From IMG/VR virus record IMGVR_UViG_3300037193_001441, positions 1 through 54,320 of that record: DNA of 54,320 nt. One strand, written 5' to 3'. A model generated the notes under the pieces. It saw only the letters and a program-made list of their open reading frames with translations, had not been told where the DNA came from and did not search any database. This DNA is from a virus. A program made the position numbers and the translations under genes. Below are positions 1 to 8,519 of the stretch, one piece after another (position 1 is the first letter of the stretch; each line of letters starts with the position of its first letter).

Positions 1-141
1 CACGCTCACGATTCTGTGCCTGGGCACGGACGGCCAGAGCACCGGCTACTACATGGCGCCGGCCCAGGTCGCGTCGCAGTCCGAGGCCGTCAACATCATG
101 GGCTTCGAGGAGACCACGGCCACGCCGGGCACGACGTCGCC
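1..141. repeat. Left copy of 141-bp terminal direct repeat
   Basis: Bases 1-141 are identical to 54180-54320. The reading frame of the gene that starts at 52207 continues without a break through the junction into the gene fragment at the left end, so the repeat marks closure of a circle of 54,179 unique bases. A length of 141 is a common assembler k-mer size, so the overlap is more likely an assembly signature of a circular or circularly permuted molecule than a biological terminal repeat. Confidence 0.95.
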
Positions 142-871
142 GTACGGCTGCGAGGTTCTGAACAACTCGCTCTACCACCCGCTCGACGAGCAGCTGATGA
201 AGTCGACCGCGTCGAACTACAACATCAACCACAAGGAGGTCACGCAGCAGATCGCGGACCAGTGGGCGCAGCTCGTCGACAAGCACCACATCGTGAGCTC
301 GCAGATGGACCAGCGCATCTACTTCCTGGTGAACAACCCGGAGGGCGAGGAGCTGCTCGAGGATTGCTGGGGCAACGAGCTGTGGGTCTTCGACGCCGCG
401 GCCGAGAACGGTCACTGGTCGCGCTTCCTGGTGCAGGGCACCTCGCTGCGCAAGATCGAGTACCTGGGCGAGACCTACATGTCGGTCAGCCGGCCGGACG
501 GCCTCTACATCCTGGACCCGGAGTACGACCGTGACGACCAGCCCAACCCGAGCCACTCCTCGATCGACACGTACTTCATCCCGTGGCGTCTCGAGACCAA
601 CACGCAGGGAGCGAACCGAGCACATGACGCATGGGCGCACCTGCAGCAGGTCGGTATCGGGCTGGGCAACTGGCAGGGGATGCTCCGCTACGGCATCAAG
701 GGCTGGGACATCCACGGAATGCCCATCGAGATCTCGAAGATCTTCCGTGACCACAACCCGCTGCCTGAGGACGGCACCACCTTCGACATCGAGGACCAGC
801 TGCTGATCCAGCGCGACATGAAGGAGTGGTTCTTCTTCGCGCAGTCGGTCGATGCGTCGGAGCTGGGCTGA
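1..871 (+). CDS. Tail tubular protein B-like protein, 3' part (continues from 54320)
   Basis: This is the C-terminal part of the gene that starts at 52207. Base 1 is the third base of a codon and the frame is open to the TGA at 869-871. It adds about 290 residues after the junction. Nothing in the sequence marks a separate start here; an ATG at 53 is simply an internal methionine. The stop overlaps the ATG of the next gene (871) in a TGATG arrangement, which points to translational coupling between the nozzle and the first fibre-like gene. Confidence 0.75.
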   Translation, partial: TLTILCLGTDGQSTGYYMAPAQVASQSEAVNIMGFEETTATPGTTSPYGCEVLNNSLYHPLDEQLMKSTASNYNINHKEVTQQIADQWAQLVDKHHIVSSQMDQRIYFLVNNPEGEELLEDCWGNELWVFDAAAENGHWSRFLVQGTSLRKIEYLGETYMSVSRPDGLYILDPEYDRDDQPNPSHSSIDTYFIPWRLETNTQGANRAHDAWAHLQQVGIGLGNWQGMLRYGIKGWDIHGMPIEISKIFRDHNPLPEDGTTFDIEDQLLIQRDMKEWFFFAQSVDASELG

Positions 872-2373
872 TGGCAGCGCCGGGGCTGGAGGCTTCCTGG
901 GAGGCGCCTCCGGGTGGAGAGCCAGCCCTGCTGGCCGTGGACAACGTGACGGCCCAGGGCCTGCCCGCCGGCTTCGCTGGCACCAAGTACTACTGGTGGA
1001 AGCTCACGATCGAGGAGAGCAGGATCCTCGAGTTCCAGGTCAGCAACGTCGCGGTCGGCTTCGACCCGGTGGACCTGGAAGACCTGCACACCCGATGGCC
1101 GCTGCTTCATCCGGATCAGGAGACGTACGCAGAGCTGGTGGCGTACGTCAACGGACAGGGCTTCACCGAGGAGGAGTACTTCGAGCTCCTCGTCGACCTG
1201 CTCAACACCAACGGCCCTGCGCTCGTCGGTATCTTCTTCTACCGCGACGGCGCGTTCCTCAACGGTGACCCGAGTCCCGGCGTGCTGTTCGGCATCACGG
1301 GCCAGGTCGACGACGACATCCTTCCCGTGGAGCCTGGCGAGGAGGTGTGGGTGCTGGTCACCGTCGACTCGGACTACGGCATCGAGGCCGACTACACCCT
1401 GCTCGTCGACACGTGGGACCTGCCGATGCGCCAGATCTTCACCGTGCCGGACTTCGAAGACGTCGCTCCCGGAACAGCGTTCCCGGGGCCCGACACCACC
1501 AGCAGCCTGCTCGGCTTCTCGCACGACTGGTACGAGGACGGCGGCGGCGAGACGGTCTACAGCTGCGAGGTCACCGACCAGGAGTCGTTCAAGGGACGAC
1601 GCAGCCTGCGCGGCAACTCCCACCCCGACCCGGACTTCGGCCCGATCAACTCGGCCGGCATCTGGTGGGGGACACGCGTGCCCTGCATCGTCGGTGCTGG
1701 CGTGCTGGCGTACGGCTGGACCAAGTACCAGGAGCCGCCCAACGCCGGCTCCGGTGAGTTCACCACCGACACCGTCGACCTGCTGTTCGCCGTGACGAAG
1801 ATGGGCGCCACCTTCTTCGCCCGGCAGTTCGGGCTCTACCAGAACAGCATCGAGAACACGGCGCCGGCTCCGATCCAGCTGATCAACGGCAACGTCTTCC
1901 TCAACCCCACGGATCCGGTGGTCTACGGCGGCGGCTACGACGGCAGCCACTGGATGCGCTGGGAGGTCGAGGTCAGGGTGACTGCCGTCTCTCCTCTTCG
2001 GATGGAGGGTCGGGTCTCGGTCAGCCACGAGGATGGCACGCTGTGGGCCGAGCTGCCCTGGACCGAGCTGCCGCCGACCAACTTCGAGTTCGACACCTTC
2101 TTCACCAACAGCTTCGTGGTCTCGCTCTTCGTCGACTGCACGACGTACGGCTACTGGGACTTCCCCACCGAGGACCTGCACGCGAGCTCGGAGCAGCAGA
2201 GCTACGGCCAGCTGAGCCTGGTGCAGTACCGCTACGCACCAATCTCGGTCAACGCGGGCTACGAGTACGGGTCGGTCGAGACGTTCGACTACGCCAGGGC
2301 GATGGAGTCCTGGACCGAGCGACTCACCGATTCAGGGGTGCCTATCCCCTTCAACGATCCCCGGCGGCCATAA
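871..2373 (+). CDS. Tail fibre / receptor-binding candidate with shared C-terminal module
   Basis: The protein has 500 residues. I chose the ATG at 871 because it overlaps the upstream stop; an in-frame ATG at 826 lies inside the upstream gene. No family is recognised in the body, which is beta-rich and aromatic-rich, as in fibre or baseplate adhesins. The last 60 residues, from SYGQLSLV to a terminal NDPRRP, closely match the end of the 913-residue fibre at 2879-5620, about 38 of 59 positions identical by eye. The shared tail suggests a common attachment, trimerisation or chaperone-recognition module. Role as a virion adhesin is inferred from position after the tail nozzle and from that shared end. 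Confidence 0.6.
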   Translation: MAAPGLEASWEAPPGGEPALLAVDNVTAQGLPAGFAGTKYYWWKLTIEESRILEFQVSNVAVGFDPVDLEDLHTRWPLLHPDQETYAELVAYVNGQGFTEEEYFELLVDLLNTNGPALVGIFFYRDGAFLNGDPSPGVLFGITGQVDDDILPVEPGEEVWVLVTVDSDYGIEADYTLLVDTWDLPMRQIFTVPDFEDVAPGTAFPGPDTTSSLLGFSHDWYEDGGGETVYSCEVTDQESFKGRRSLRGNSHPDPDFGPINSAGIWWGTRVPCIVGAGVLAYGWTKYQEPPNAGSGEFTTDTVDLLFAVTKMGATFFARQFGLYQNSIENTAPAPIQLINGNVFLNPTDPVVYGGGYDGSHWMRWEVEVRVTAVSPLRMEGRVSVSHEDGTLWAELPWTELPPTNFEFDTFFTNSFVVSLFVDCTTYGYWDFPTEDLHASSEQQSYGQLSLVQYRYAPISVNAGYEYGSVETFDYARAMESWTERLTDSGVPIPFNDPRRP

Positions 2374-2400
2374 TGGTCCCGGCACCAGAGAGGAACTGAC

Positions 2401-2844
2401 ATGGCGAACTTCGTCTTCAACATCGCAAAGGGCCGCGTGGCCGAGCTTGCCGCGCTCCCCGGTGCCAACGATGCGTTCATCGTGGTGCCGATCGAGACCA
2501 GTGGCATCGTCTCGGACGCGACCATGATCGACTACGACACGCTCGACGCGCTGCTGGCCGGCGCGAGCAACGAGCAGACCACGATGGGCCGCAAGACCCT
2601 GACCGGTGTCGCGGCTTCGACCAACGACGCGAACGACCGCAAGGAGGTCGACGCCGACGACGTGTCGTGGGTGGCGGCCACCGGCAACGCGATCAGCAAG
2701 GTGCTGATCTGCTACGACGCCGACACGACCTCGGGCACCGACGCCGACGTCGTCCCGCTGCTCGCGCTCGACCTGGTGGTCGCTCCCTCCGGCGGTGACA
2801 TCACGCTGGTCTTCGCCTCGGGTGGGTTCTACCAGGCTTCCTGA
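2401..2844 (+). CDS. Small virion-associated protein of unknown function
   Basis: The product is 147 residues, acidic, Ala/Asp-rich and without membrane segments. A clear ribosome site, AGAGGAACTGAC, precedes the ATG. The pattern AKGRVAELA near the start, DYDTLDALLAG in the middle and ICYDADTTSGTDADVVPL near the end is one I associate with a widespread but uncharacterised family of small proteins sitting beside tail genes in actinobacterial phages. It lies between two fibre-like genes on the same strand, so a structural or fibre-assembly role is likely but not shown. Confidence 0.6.
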   Translation: MANFVFNIAKGRVAELAALPGANDAFIVVPIETSGIVSDATMIDYDTLDALLAGASNEQTTMGRKTLTGVAASTNDANDRKEVDADDVSWVAATGNAISKVLICYDADTTSGTDADVVPLLALDLVVAPSGGDITLVFASGGFYQAS

Positions 2845-2878
2845 GTCACTCCCTCGACCTTTCGAGAGGAGGTAGGTC

Positions 2879-5620
2879 GTGCCCACGATCACTAACAAGT
2901 TCACCAACCCGTCGTTCGAGGTCAACACCACGGGTTGGCTGGCGCTGGGTGCTGGCGCGACGCTCACCCGGATCACGTCCGACTTCCATGAGGGTGTCGC
3001 CTGCGCGGAGCTGGTCTGCACAGGTGCAGCGATTGCCGAGGGGCTGCAGCTCAGCGGCACCGACATGCCCGTCACGGGAGGGCAGACCTACACCGTCGGG
3101 CAGTGGCTGAAGTTCCCTGCCGGCCGGACCATTCGTGCCCAGCTGATCGACACGGTCGGCGGCGCAGGTACCACGGTCAACGACGTCACCGCGACCGGAG
3201 ACTGGCAGTTCGTCTCGGTCACTCGTACGGCCTCGGCCACCACCACGGCCATGGACTGGCGGGTCTACGAGCCAGTGGTCGCGGCACTCACGTTCTATGC
3301 GGACGACGCTGTGTGGGTCGAGGGCTCTGCTCTCCCCGGTGTCGCTAACTACACGTTCCACGGTGGCACCGCGGACGTGCCCGGCCACGACTTCGCCTGG
3401 ACCGGCGCTGCCCACGCTTCGACGTCGACCGACACCATCACCCCGACGAACACCACGCACGGTGTGCCGTCGGAGCTCTCGGCCGTCATCCTGGCCGACA
3501 GCCCGCTGATCTACTGGAAGCTCGACGAGGCGTCCGGGCAGTTCCAGGACAGCTCGGGCAACGCACGGCACTCGACGTCGAACTCGAACCTGACGCGCCA
3601 GAGCCCTGGTCTCGGCCTCGAGGCGGGCACCGGTGTTGCGGTGCTCACCCGGACGTCGGCGTCGCTGATCTCTACTCCGGACTCCGCCGGCCTTGACGTT
3701 GCCGCGATGACGTTCGAGCAGCTGGTCCGCACGACACCCGACGTCGAGGGCCTCCCGATGTACATGGGTGGCAAGTGGGGCTCGAGCGGCGCGCACGAGT
3801 CGATGATCGGAAGGATTGCGGCCGACGGCAAGGTCGAGGTCCTGCTGCGCACGGACACCACGGCGACCGCGACGTACTCCCACACTCCTGCCAAGGAGAT
3901 CCGGGACGGCCGGATCCACCACATCGCCTACAGCTACGACCCGACGATCGACACGCTGGCGCTCTACATCGACGGCGCGCAGGTGCAGACCTGGACGGTG
4001 GCAGGCAGCACTGTCTTCGTCGGTGGCGGCTCGGCCGGCATCACCCCGCAGCTGTCGAACACCGTGCAGGAGATCGACGAGTTCGCCATGTACGGCACCG
4101 CTCTGTCGGCTGCCGACATCAAGGAGCGTGCGACGGCCGCGGGCATCGGCCAGCGGGAGATCGACTCGGCTGTCGCGGTCACTGCCATCGTCGACTCGGT
4201 TCATCGTCCGGCCACTGTGGTCGAGACCCAGCTGGCTCGAGGCACCTTCGTCACCGGCAAGTACGCGCCGGTCGTGACGGCCGACAACCCGCTGGGCTAC
4301 TGGCGGATGAACGACACGGTCGGAGCCGGCGGCACGATCGTCGACAGCTCTGGCGGTGGCTTCAACGCCACGAACGGCTCGAGCTCGGCTGCGGCGTCGC
4401 ACTCCGCGTCCGGGCTGATCCCTGCCGACGTCGGCAACAACGCCTACAGCTACGACGGCGTGAACGACATCACCACTCGCTCGAGCACCGGGCTGTACGC
4501 CGCTCGCTCCGGGCAGTCGATCGAGGCATGGTTCAAGACCAGCACCATCAATGGGACGACGGTGCCGCTCTTCGGAGCCTGGGGATCGCTGAACTCCTTC
4601 AAGCAGATCCGGCTCGAGCTGACCTCCGCCGGCTTCGCGCAGGCACGAGCCCGGATCGCCAACACCGACTACGTCGTGACGGGCGCGGTCAACCTGCGCA
4701 ACGGTGTCGCTCACCACGTCGTGGCCACCGTGAGCTCGGGCGACGCGCTTCGGCTGTACGTCGACGGGGTCGAGGTGGCCAGCACCGCCGTCGCCGTCGG
4801 CAACACGGGTACGTCTGGAGACCCGCTGCTGTGGGCGGGGATGGGCTCCGGCGAGAGCGCCTCGTTCTTCACTGGGGTCCTCGACGAGCTGGCGTTCTAC
4901 GGCCACGCTCTCAGCGCTGCCCGAGTAGCGGCGCACTACACCACGGCGCAGGCGCTGTTCGTGAGCATGGGTACCGCGGCCGAGACCGACATCGGCGTCT
5001 CCCCGGCCGTCGACCAGGACGTGCTGCTCGACCAGGCGCTCGAGACCGACAGCGTCGTGGTGCCCGGTGTACGCCACGGGGCCGGGGTGGCGCCGGAGAC
5101 CGACACAGGTGTCTCGCCAGCGATCACGCTGACCTTCCACCTGGACCCGGCGCTCGAGACCGACGAGGCGCTCGAGGCTGTTGTGCTGCAGGACAGCGAC
5201 TACCTGATCGCTGCAGTCGTCGAGTTCGACACTGTGCCGGGCTTCACCGCAGCGCTGTCGACCGACCCGGCCACCGAGCTCGACAGCCCGATCCCGCCGG
5301 CCGTCCACCTGGTCACGATCGTCACGCCGGCTACCGAGCTACAGATCGTGCCGGAGTTCGAGATCCACCAGCACTGGCGCTACGTCATGGACATCGTCGA
5401 GGAGTTCGACGCCGCCATCCCGCTGCACCGTGAGGGCACCGAGCACAGCTTCGGTCAGCTGAGCCTGGTGGTCTATCGCTACACCCCGGTCAGTGTGAAC
5501 GTCGGCTACGAGTACGGCTCGATCGAGACCTTCGAGTACCACCGGGCGACGAACAACTACGGCCAGCGGACCACCGACGCAGGGGTGCCGAAGCCCTACA
5601 ACGACCCCCGTCGGCCCTGA
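2879..5620 (+). CDS. Large tail fibre with CBM-like and two LamG/concanavalin-like domains
   Basis: The 913-residue protein starts at a GTG preceded by GAGAGGAGG. Residues about 5-160 look like a carbohydrate-binding module (TNPSFEVN near the start, then a beta-sandwich ending in FYADDAVWVEG). Two concanavalin A/LamG-like domains follow, about 205-420 and 462-700; both open with a YWKLDE- or YWRMND-type strand followed by DSSG, and contain HH(I/V)-type and LYIDG/LYVDG strands. A degenerate repeat region rich in ETD and AxETD phrases spans about 705-850. The final 58 residues match the C-terminus of the 500-residue protein at 871-2373. Such architecture is typical of glycan-binding phage fibres; receptor specificity cannot be read. 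Confidence 0.75.
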   Translation: MPTITNKFTNPSFEVNTTGWLALGAGATLTRITSDFHEGVACAELVCTGAAIAEGLQLSGTDMPVTGGQTYTVGQWLKFPAGRTIRAQLIDTVGGAGTTVNDVTATGDWQFVSVTRTASATTTAMDWRVYEPVVAALTFYADDAVWVEGSALPGVANYTFHGGTADVPGHDFAWTGAAHASTSTDTITPTNTTHGVPSELSAVILADSPLIYWKLDEASGQFQDSSGNARHSTSNSNLTRQSPGLGLEAGTGVAVLTRTSASLISTPDSAGLDVAAMTFEQLVRTTPDVEGLPMYMGGKWGSSGAHESMIGRIAADGKVEVLLRTDTTATATYSHTPAKEIRDGRIHHIAYSYDPTIDTLALYIDGAQVQTWTVAGSTVFVGGGSAGITPQLSNTVQEIDEFAMYGTALSAADIKERATAAGIGQREIDSAVAVTAIVDSVHRPATVVETQLARGTFVTGKYAPVVTADNPLGYWRMNDTVGAGGTIVDSSGGGFNATNGSSSAAASHSASGLIPADVGNNAYSYDGVNDITTRSSTGLYAARSGQSIEAWFKTSTINGTTVPLFGAWGSLNSFKQIRLELTSAGFAQARARIANTDYVVTGAVNLRNGVAHHVVATVSSGDALRLYVDGVEVASTAVAVGNTGTSGDPLLWAGMGSGESASFFTGVLDELAFYGHALSAARVAAHYTTAQALFVSMGTAAETDIGVSPAVDQDVLLDQALETDSVVVPGVRHGAGVAPETDTGVSPAITLTFHLDPALETDEALEAVVLQDSDYLIAAVVEFDTVPGFTAALSTDPATELDSPIPPAVHLVTIVTPATELQIVPEFEIHQHWRYVMDIVEEFDAAIPLHREGTEHSFGQLSLVVYRYTPVSVNVGYEYGSIETFEYHRATNNYGQRTTDAGVPKPYNDPRRP

Positions 5621-5990
5621 GTAGCAGGTGTAGTCACTGTAGTCACCTGTAGACACCTTGGGGTGACTACACGTTTCCGCAGGTCAGAGGCCCTTTTTGG
5701 CCGATGTAGTCACGTAGTCACCCTAAAAGTCTGTCCGAATGAGAGGGATCCAGAGAGGTTTCGGAGTTCGGGGTGACTACATGACTACAAGGCACAGATT
5801 GTGGCCCTGACCTGGGGAAACGTGTAGACACCCTGGGGGTGACTACAACCGGACCCGCACCCGCTAAACCCTCTACCTCTACTTGAGGGTTAGACCCGAC
5901 ACGCCGGGCTCCCGAGCAGGTCCGTTCGGCACCCGCTCCCGCTGCTACTGTTCAGCACATGCAGAGGCAGACCTACCTACGGGAGCGGCG
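5621..5990. promoter_or_regulatory. 370-bp regulatory gap with palindromic iteron array, copy 1
   Basis: There is no convincing gene here. It holds about ten copies of TGTAGTCACC or its complement GGTGACTACA: forward at 5629, 5638, 5648 (variant TGTAGACACC), 5705, 5714 and 5823 (variant); reverse at 5662, 5772, 5782 and 5838. Inside these lie two arms of a longer inverted repeat, ACGTTTCCGCAGGTCAGAG at 5671-5689 and CTGACCTGGGGAAACG at 5807-5822. The whole is an imperfect dyad centred near 5746. A hairpin at 5864-5893 (arms CTAAACCCTC and GAGGGTTAG) lies between the array and the next gene. It precedes the packaging module and is nearly the same as the cassette at 26921-27138. Confidence 0.75.
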
Positions 5991-6650
5991 ATGAGCCAGA
6001 GCGAGAAGTCCCAGTACTTCCAGGCGCTGAAGGCGGCCGGCGTGCCGTTCAACAAGCACTACCGGGAGTACACCACCGAGGAGCTGAAGGAGGCGTACGT
6101 CAAGCTGAAGGGCTCCCTTCCCGCTCCGGCGCCCCAGGCCCCCGTTGCCCAGCGCGATCCGAACGAGATGGCGGGCCAGCGGCTCAACACCAAGTCCGAG
6201 CACGAGGTCATCCGGGTCGACGACCAGGGACGACAGTGGCTCCAGGAGGAGGTGCTCAAGCCCGCCTTCCCGAAGCCCCGCGGCCGCCGTGTCCTCGACT
6301 ACATCGAGACCGGCGTCGAGACGCGGCAGGCTCAGAACGGCGAGTACGTCGAGACCTTCGAGGTCGCCGGCCAGGGCCAGGGCCGCCCCGCGCAGGTCAA
6401 GATCACGCTCCCGTCCTACCAGGTCGGCATCTACGTCGACCCGCGCTTCAAGCAGTTCCGCGTCGTGACCTACAACGGCAACGACGGCTTCATGCGTGAG
6501 GACGTCGAGAAGTACTACGGCGGCCGCGAGCTCGTGCCCTCCGAGTGCAAGCGCAAGTACGTGGAGAACGTGCTGTGCTACGACATCCGGACCGTGATCC
6601 GGGCCATCCAGACAGAGTTCCGGCAGCTGCAGCTGCAGGGGAAGGTGTGA
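5991..6650 (+). CDS. Hypothetical protein, first gene of the packaging/head module
   Basis: The product is 219 residues from the ATG at 5991, preceded by GGGAGCGGCG. The first 35 residues are helical and charged (YFQALKAAGVPFNKHYREY), followed by a Pro/Ala linker and a mixed alpha/beta body with YQVGIYVDPRFKQFRVVTY in the middle. I do not recognise the family. It is the first gene after the iteron cassette and is closely followed by three genes in head-to-tail overlap leading to the terminase, so a head-assembly or packaging accessory role is a reasonable guess only. Confidence 0.6.
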   Translation: MSQSEKSQYFQALKAAGVPFNKHYREYTTEELKEAYVKLKGSLPAPAPQAPVAQRDPNEMAGQRLNTKSEHEVIRVDDQGRQWLQEEVLKPAFPKPRGRRVLDYIETGVETRQAQNGEYVETFEVAGQGQGRPAQVKITLPSYQVGIYVDPRFKQFRVVTYNGNDGFMREDVEKYYGGRELVPSECKRKYVENVLCYDIRTVIRAIQTEFRQLQLQGKV

Positions 6651-6655
6651 CCAGC

Positions 6656-7225
6656 ATGGACAACAACGTGATCGAGGGCGACTTCACCGTGCAGGAGGAG
6701 CTCAACATCCCGGAGGCGCCGAAGTTCCACACCGTGCTCGAGGTGTGGCGCGAGGTTCTGCGCCCCGCGCGCAAGGAGGCGAAGAACCGGGTCACCGCCG
6801 GCTGGGCCGCGAAGGTCATCAACTCCTACGGGAAGATCGACTTCGCGGACATGAACGACTTCCGCGATCTCTACTACGCCAAGATCGACGAGCTGCTCAC
6901 GATCCTCGAGGCGGAGATCGACAGCGACCCCGACTGCCTGTCGTACGACAGCCCGGAGGACGACGCGCTCGAGAACCGCCTCCACTACAAGAACCTCCTG
7001 CGCGACTGGCAGAAGGCCATCCTGGGCTGGGAGCTGGCCTGGGACTGCGCCGACCCGTTCGCCGCGATCGAGCTCGGCGCGATCTCCGAGGTCCACAAGA
7101 TGTTCTTCGGGCAGACCGGGCTCACCCAGTTCCTCGACAACATCCGCTTCGAGTACACGCCCGACGACCAGCAGGAGCTGGCCGACGAGCTCGAGGCCAT
7201 GCGCTCCGGGGTGAACGGTGAGTGA
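6656..7225 (+). CDS. Hypothetical protein upstream of scaffold-like gene
   Basis: The product is 189 residues, acidic and largely helical, starting six bases after the preceding stop. An in-frame GTG at 6647 could add three residues. A conserved-looking central segment reads HYKNLLRDWQKAILGWELAW. Its C-terminus overlaps the GTG start of the next gene by eight bases, so the two are probably co-translated. No membrane segment, signal peptide or catalytic motif is visible and the family is not recognised. Confidence 0.6.
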   Translation: MDNNVIEGDFTVQEELNIPEAPKFHTVLEVWREVLRPARKEAKNRVTAGWAAKVINSYGKIDFADMNDFRDLYYAKIDELLTILEAEIDSDPDCLSYDSPEDDALENRLHYKNLLRDWQKAILGWELAWDCADPFAAIELGAISEVHKMFFGQTGLTQFLDNIRFEYTPDDQQELADELEAMRSGVNGE

Positions 7226-8345
7226 GCAGGCAGCCGAGACCGAAGGCATCGACCTGGCTTCGCTCTCGGGCGACGCTGCGTTCGGTGCTCTCATGGATGT
7301 CTTCGTGGCCGAGGACGATCCTGCAGCGAAGAAGGGCGAAGCAGGCGCTGCGCCTGCAGCAGGCTCTGGCGACGGTGCTGCTGGAGATGGTGCCGCAGCT
7401 GGAGGAGCGGCTGCTGCAGGCGATGGAGCCTCCGCTTCTGCTGGTGAGCCGGCAGCTGCCGGAGCTCCCGCTGCAGGTGGCGGACCGGCTGATGCTGGTG
7501 CAGACGCCGGTGCAGGTGGAGGTGACGGACAGCCTGGCGGAGCTGAAGGAGCTGCTGCTGGATCTGCTGCAGGCGACGCAGCCGGATCCGGCGGCGGAGA
7601 TCTCCCGGCTGGCTGGACCGCCGATCCTGCGTCCTTCGTCCCCAAGCTCGGTGAGCTGAGCACCAGCTTCGAGCAGAAGGTCTCCAAGGGCTACCAGGAC
7701 GCCGCGCTCGACGAGGTGAAGAAGGAGCACGCCCGCTACTTCGAGGTGCTGCAGCAGCACCCGCGGCTCATGGTCGGGATGCAGGTCCCGGCCATCGGCA
7801 AGGAGGGCATGGAGACGATCCGTGACTCCGCCGACGCGAAGGAGTGGCAGGACGCGGTCAAGCAGATCCTGGCCCGCGAGGTTCAGGACCGGGCAAGCCG
7901 GGCGATGGAGGAGAACAAGTCCTTCCTCGACACCATCCACTCCTCGATCGAGCTGTTCCAGAACAACCTCGACCTGATCCCCGGCACCAAGGGCTTCGAC
8001 CTCGAGCTGGCGAATCGCTTTGCCACGCTGGCCAAGCCCTACGAGCTGAGGAATGATGGCAAGCTGCAGGGGTATAGCATCCCTGTCCAGCCGATCATCG
8101 ACCAACTGCGGACGCAGGTGGCTGCTGAGAGGGCCGCCAAGGCAGCAGCTGCTCCCGCCCCGACTGCGGCTGCCAACAGCGGTGCGGCCGGCGCAGGCTC
8201 GTCCCCTGCTGCGCCGGCCGCCGGGGGCGCCCCGGCCGCTGACCCTCCTCAGGTAGGCATCACCAGCAAGGCAGGCAACGGCGACCAGGGTGAGGACTTC
8301 AGCACGCTGTTCGGCACCATCGGCCTGCCGAACCTGAGGATCTGA
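7218..8345 (+). CDS. Low-complexity Ala/Gly-rich protein, scaffold-like candidate
   Basis: The protein has 375 residues from a GTG at 7218. Residues about 33-140 are almost entirely Ala, Gly, Pro and acidic residues, a second such stretch covers about 300-345, and a helical charged core (about 155-295) lies between, containing LIPGTKGFDLELANRFATLA. An acidic, disordered-plus-helical layout suits capsid scaffolding or assembly proteins, and it sits with the terminase, but the major capsid candidate lies about 17 kb away across the circle, which is unusual for a scaffold. The call is therefore tentative. The nucleotide sequence of the first low-complexity part is CTGCAG/GCTGCTG-rich, a likely site of slippage and length variation. 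Confidence 0.5.
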   Translation: MSEQAAETEGIDLASLSGDAAFGALMDVFVAEDDPAAKKGEAGAAPAAGSGDGAAGDGAAAGGAAAAGDGASASAGEPAAAGAPAAGGGPADAGADAGAGGGDGQPGGAEGAAAGSAAGDAAGSGGGDLPAGWTADPASFVPKLGELSTSFEQKVSKGYQDAALDEVKKEHARYFEVLQQHPRLMVGMQVPAIGKEGMETIRDSADAKEWQDAVKQILAREVQDRASRAMEENKSFLDTIHSSIELFQNNLDLIPGTKGFDLELANRFATLAKPYELRNDGKLQGYSIPVQPIIDQLRTQVAAERAAKAAAAPAPTAAANSGAAGAGSSPAAPAAGGAPAADPPQVGITSKAGNGDQGEDFSTLFGTIGLPNLRI

Positions 8346-8359
8346 GAGGAGGACGCAGC

Positions 8360-8515
8360 ATGGGCAACATGACCAACTACGCGCCGAAGATCTCCGACAT
8401 CTTCCGCAAGCGCACGCGCCAGCCGCAGGTCGAGTTCGACCCCGCCACGCAGACCCACGTCGAGCAGGGCGAGGCGAACAGCACCGACGTCGCGCTGGAC
8501 ACCGAGGACGAGTAG
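8360..8515 (+). CDS. 51-residue acidic hypothetical protein
   Basis: The ATG at 8360 follows a strong GAGAGGAGGAC ribosome site; the TAG ends four bases before the terminase start. The protein has a short basic patch (FRKRTRQPQ) then an acidic tail ending DTEDE. It is too short for family recognition. The ribosome site, tight spacing on both sides and the shared strand support it as a real gene. Confidence 0.6.
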   Translation: MGNMTNYAPKISDIFRKRTRQPQVEFDPATQTHVEQGEANSTDVALDTEDE

Positions 8516-8519
8516 CCAG

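Noticed and set aside
2846-5308. 820-residue minus-strand frame under the large fibre gene
   Set aside because: Arg/Val/Gly/His-rich shadow with no motif; the plus frame has clear adhesin domains.
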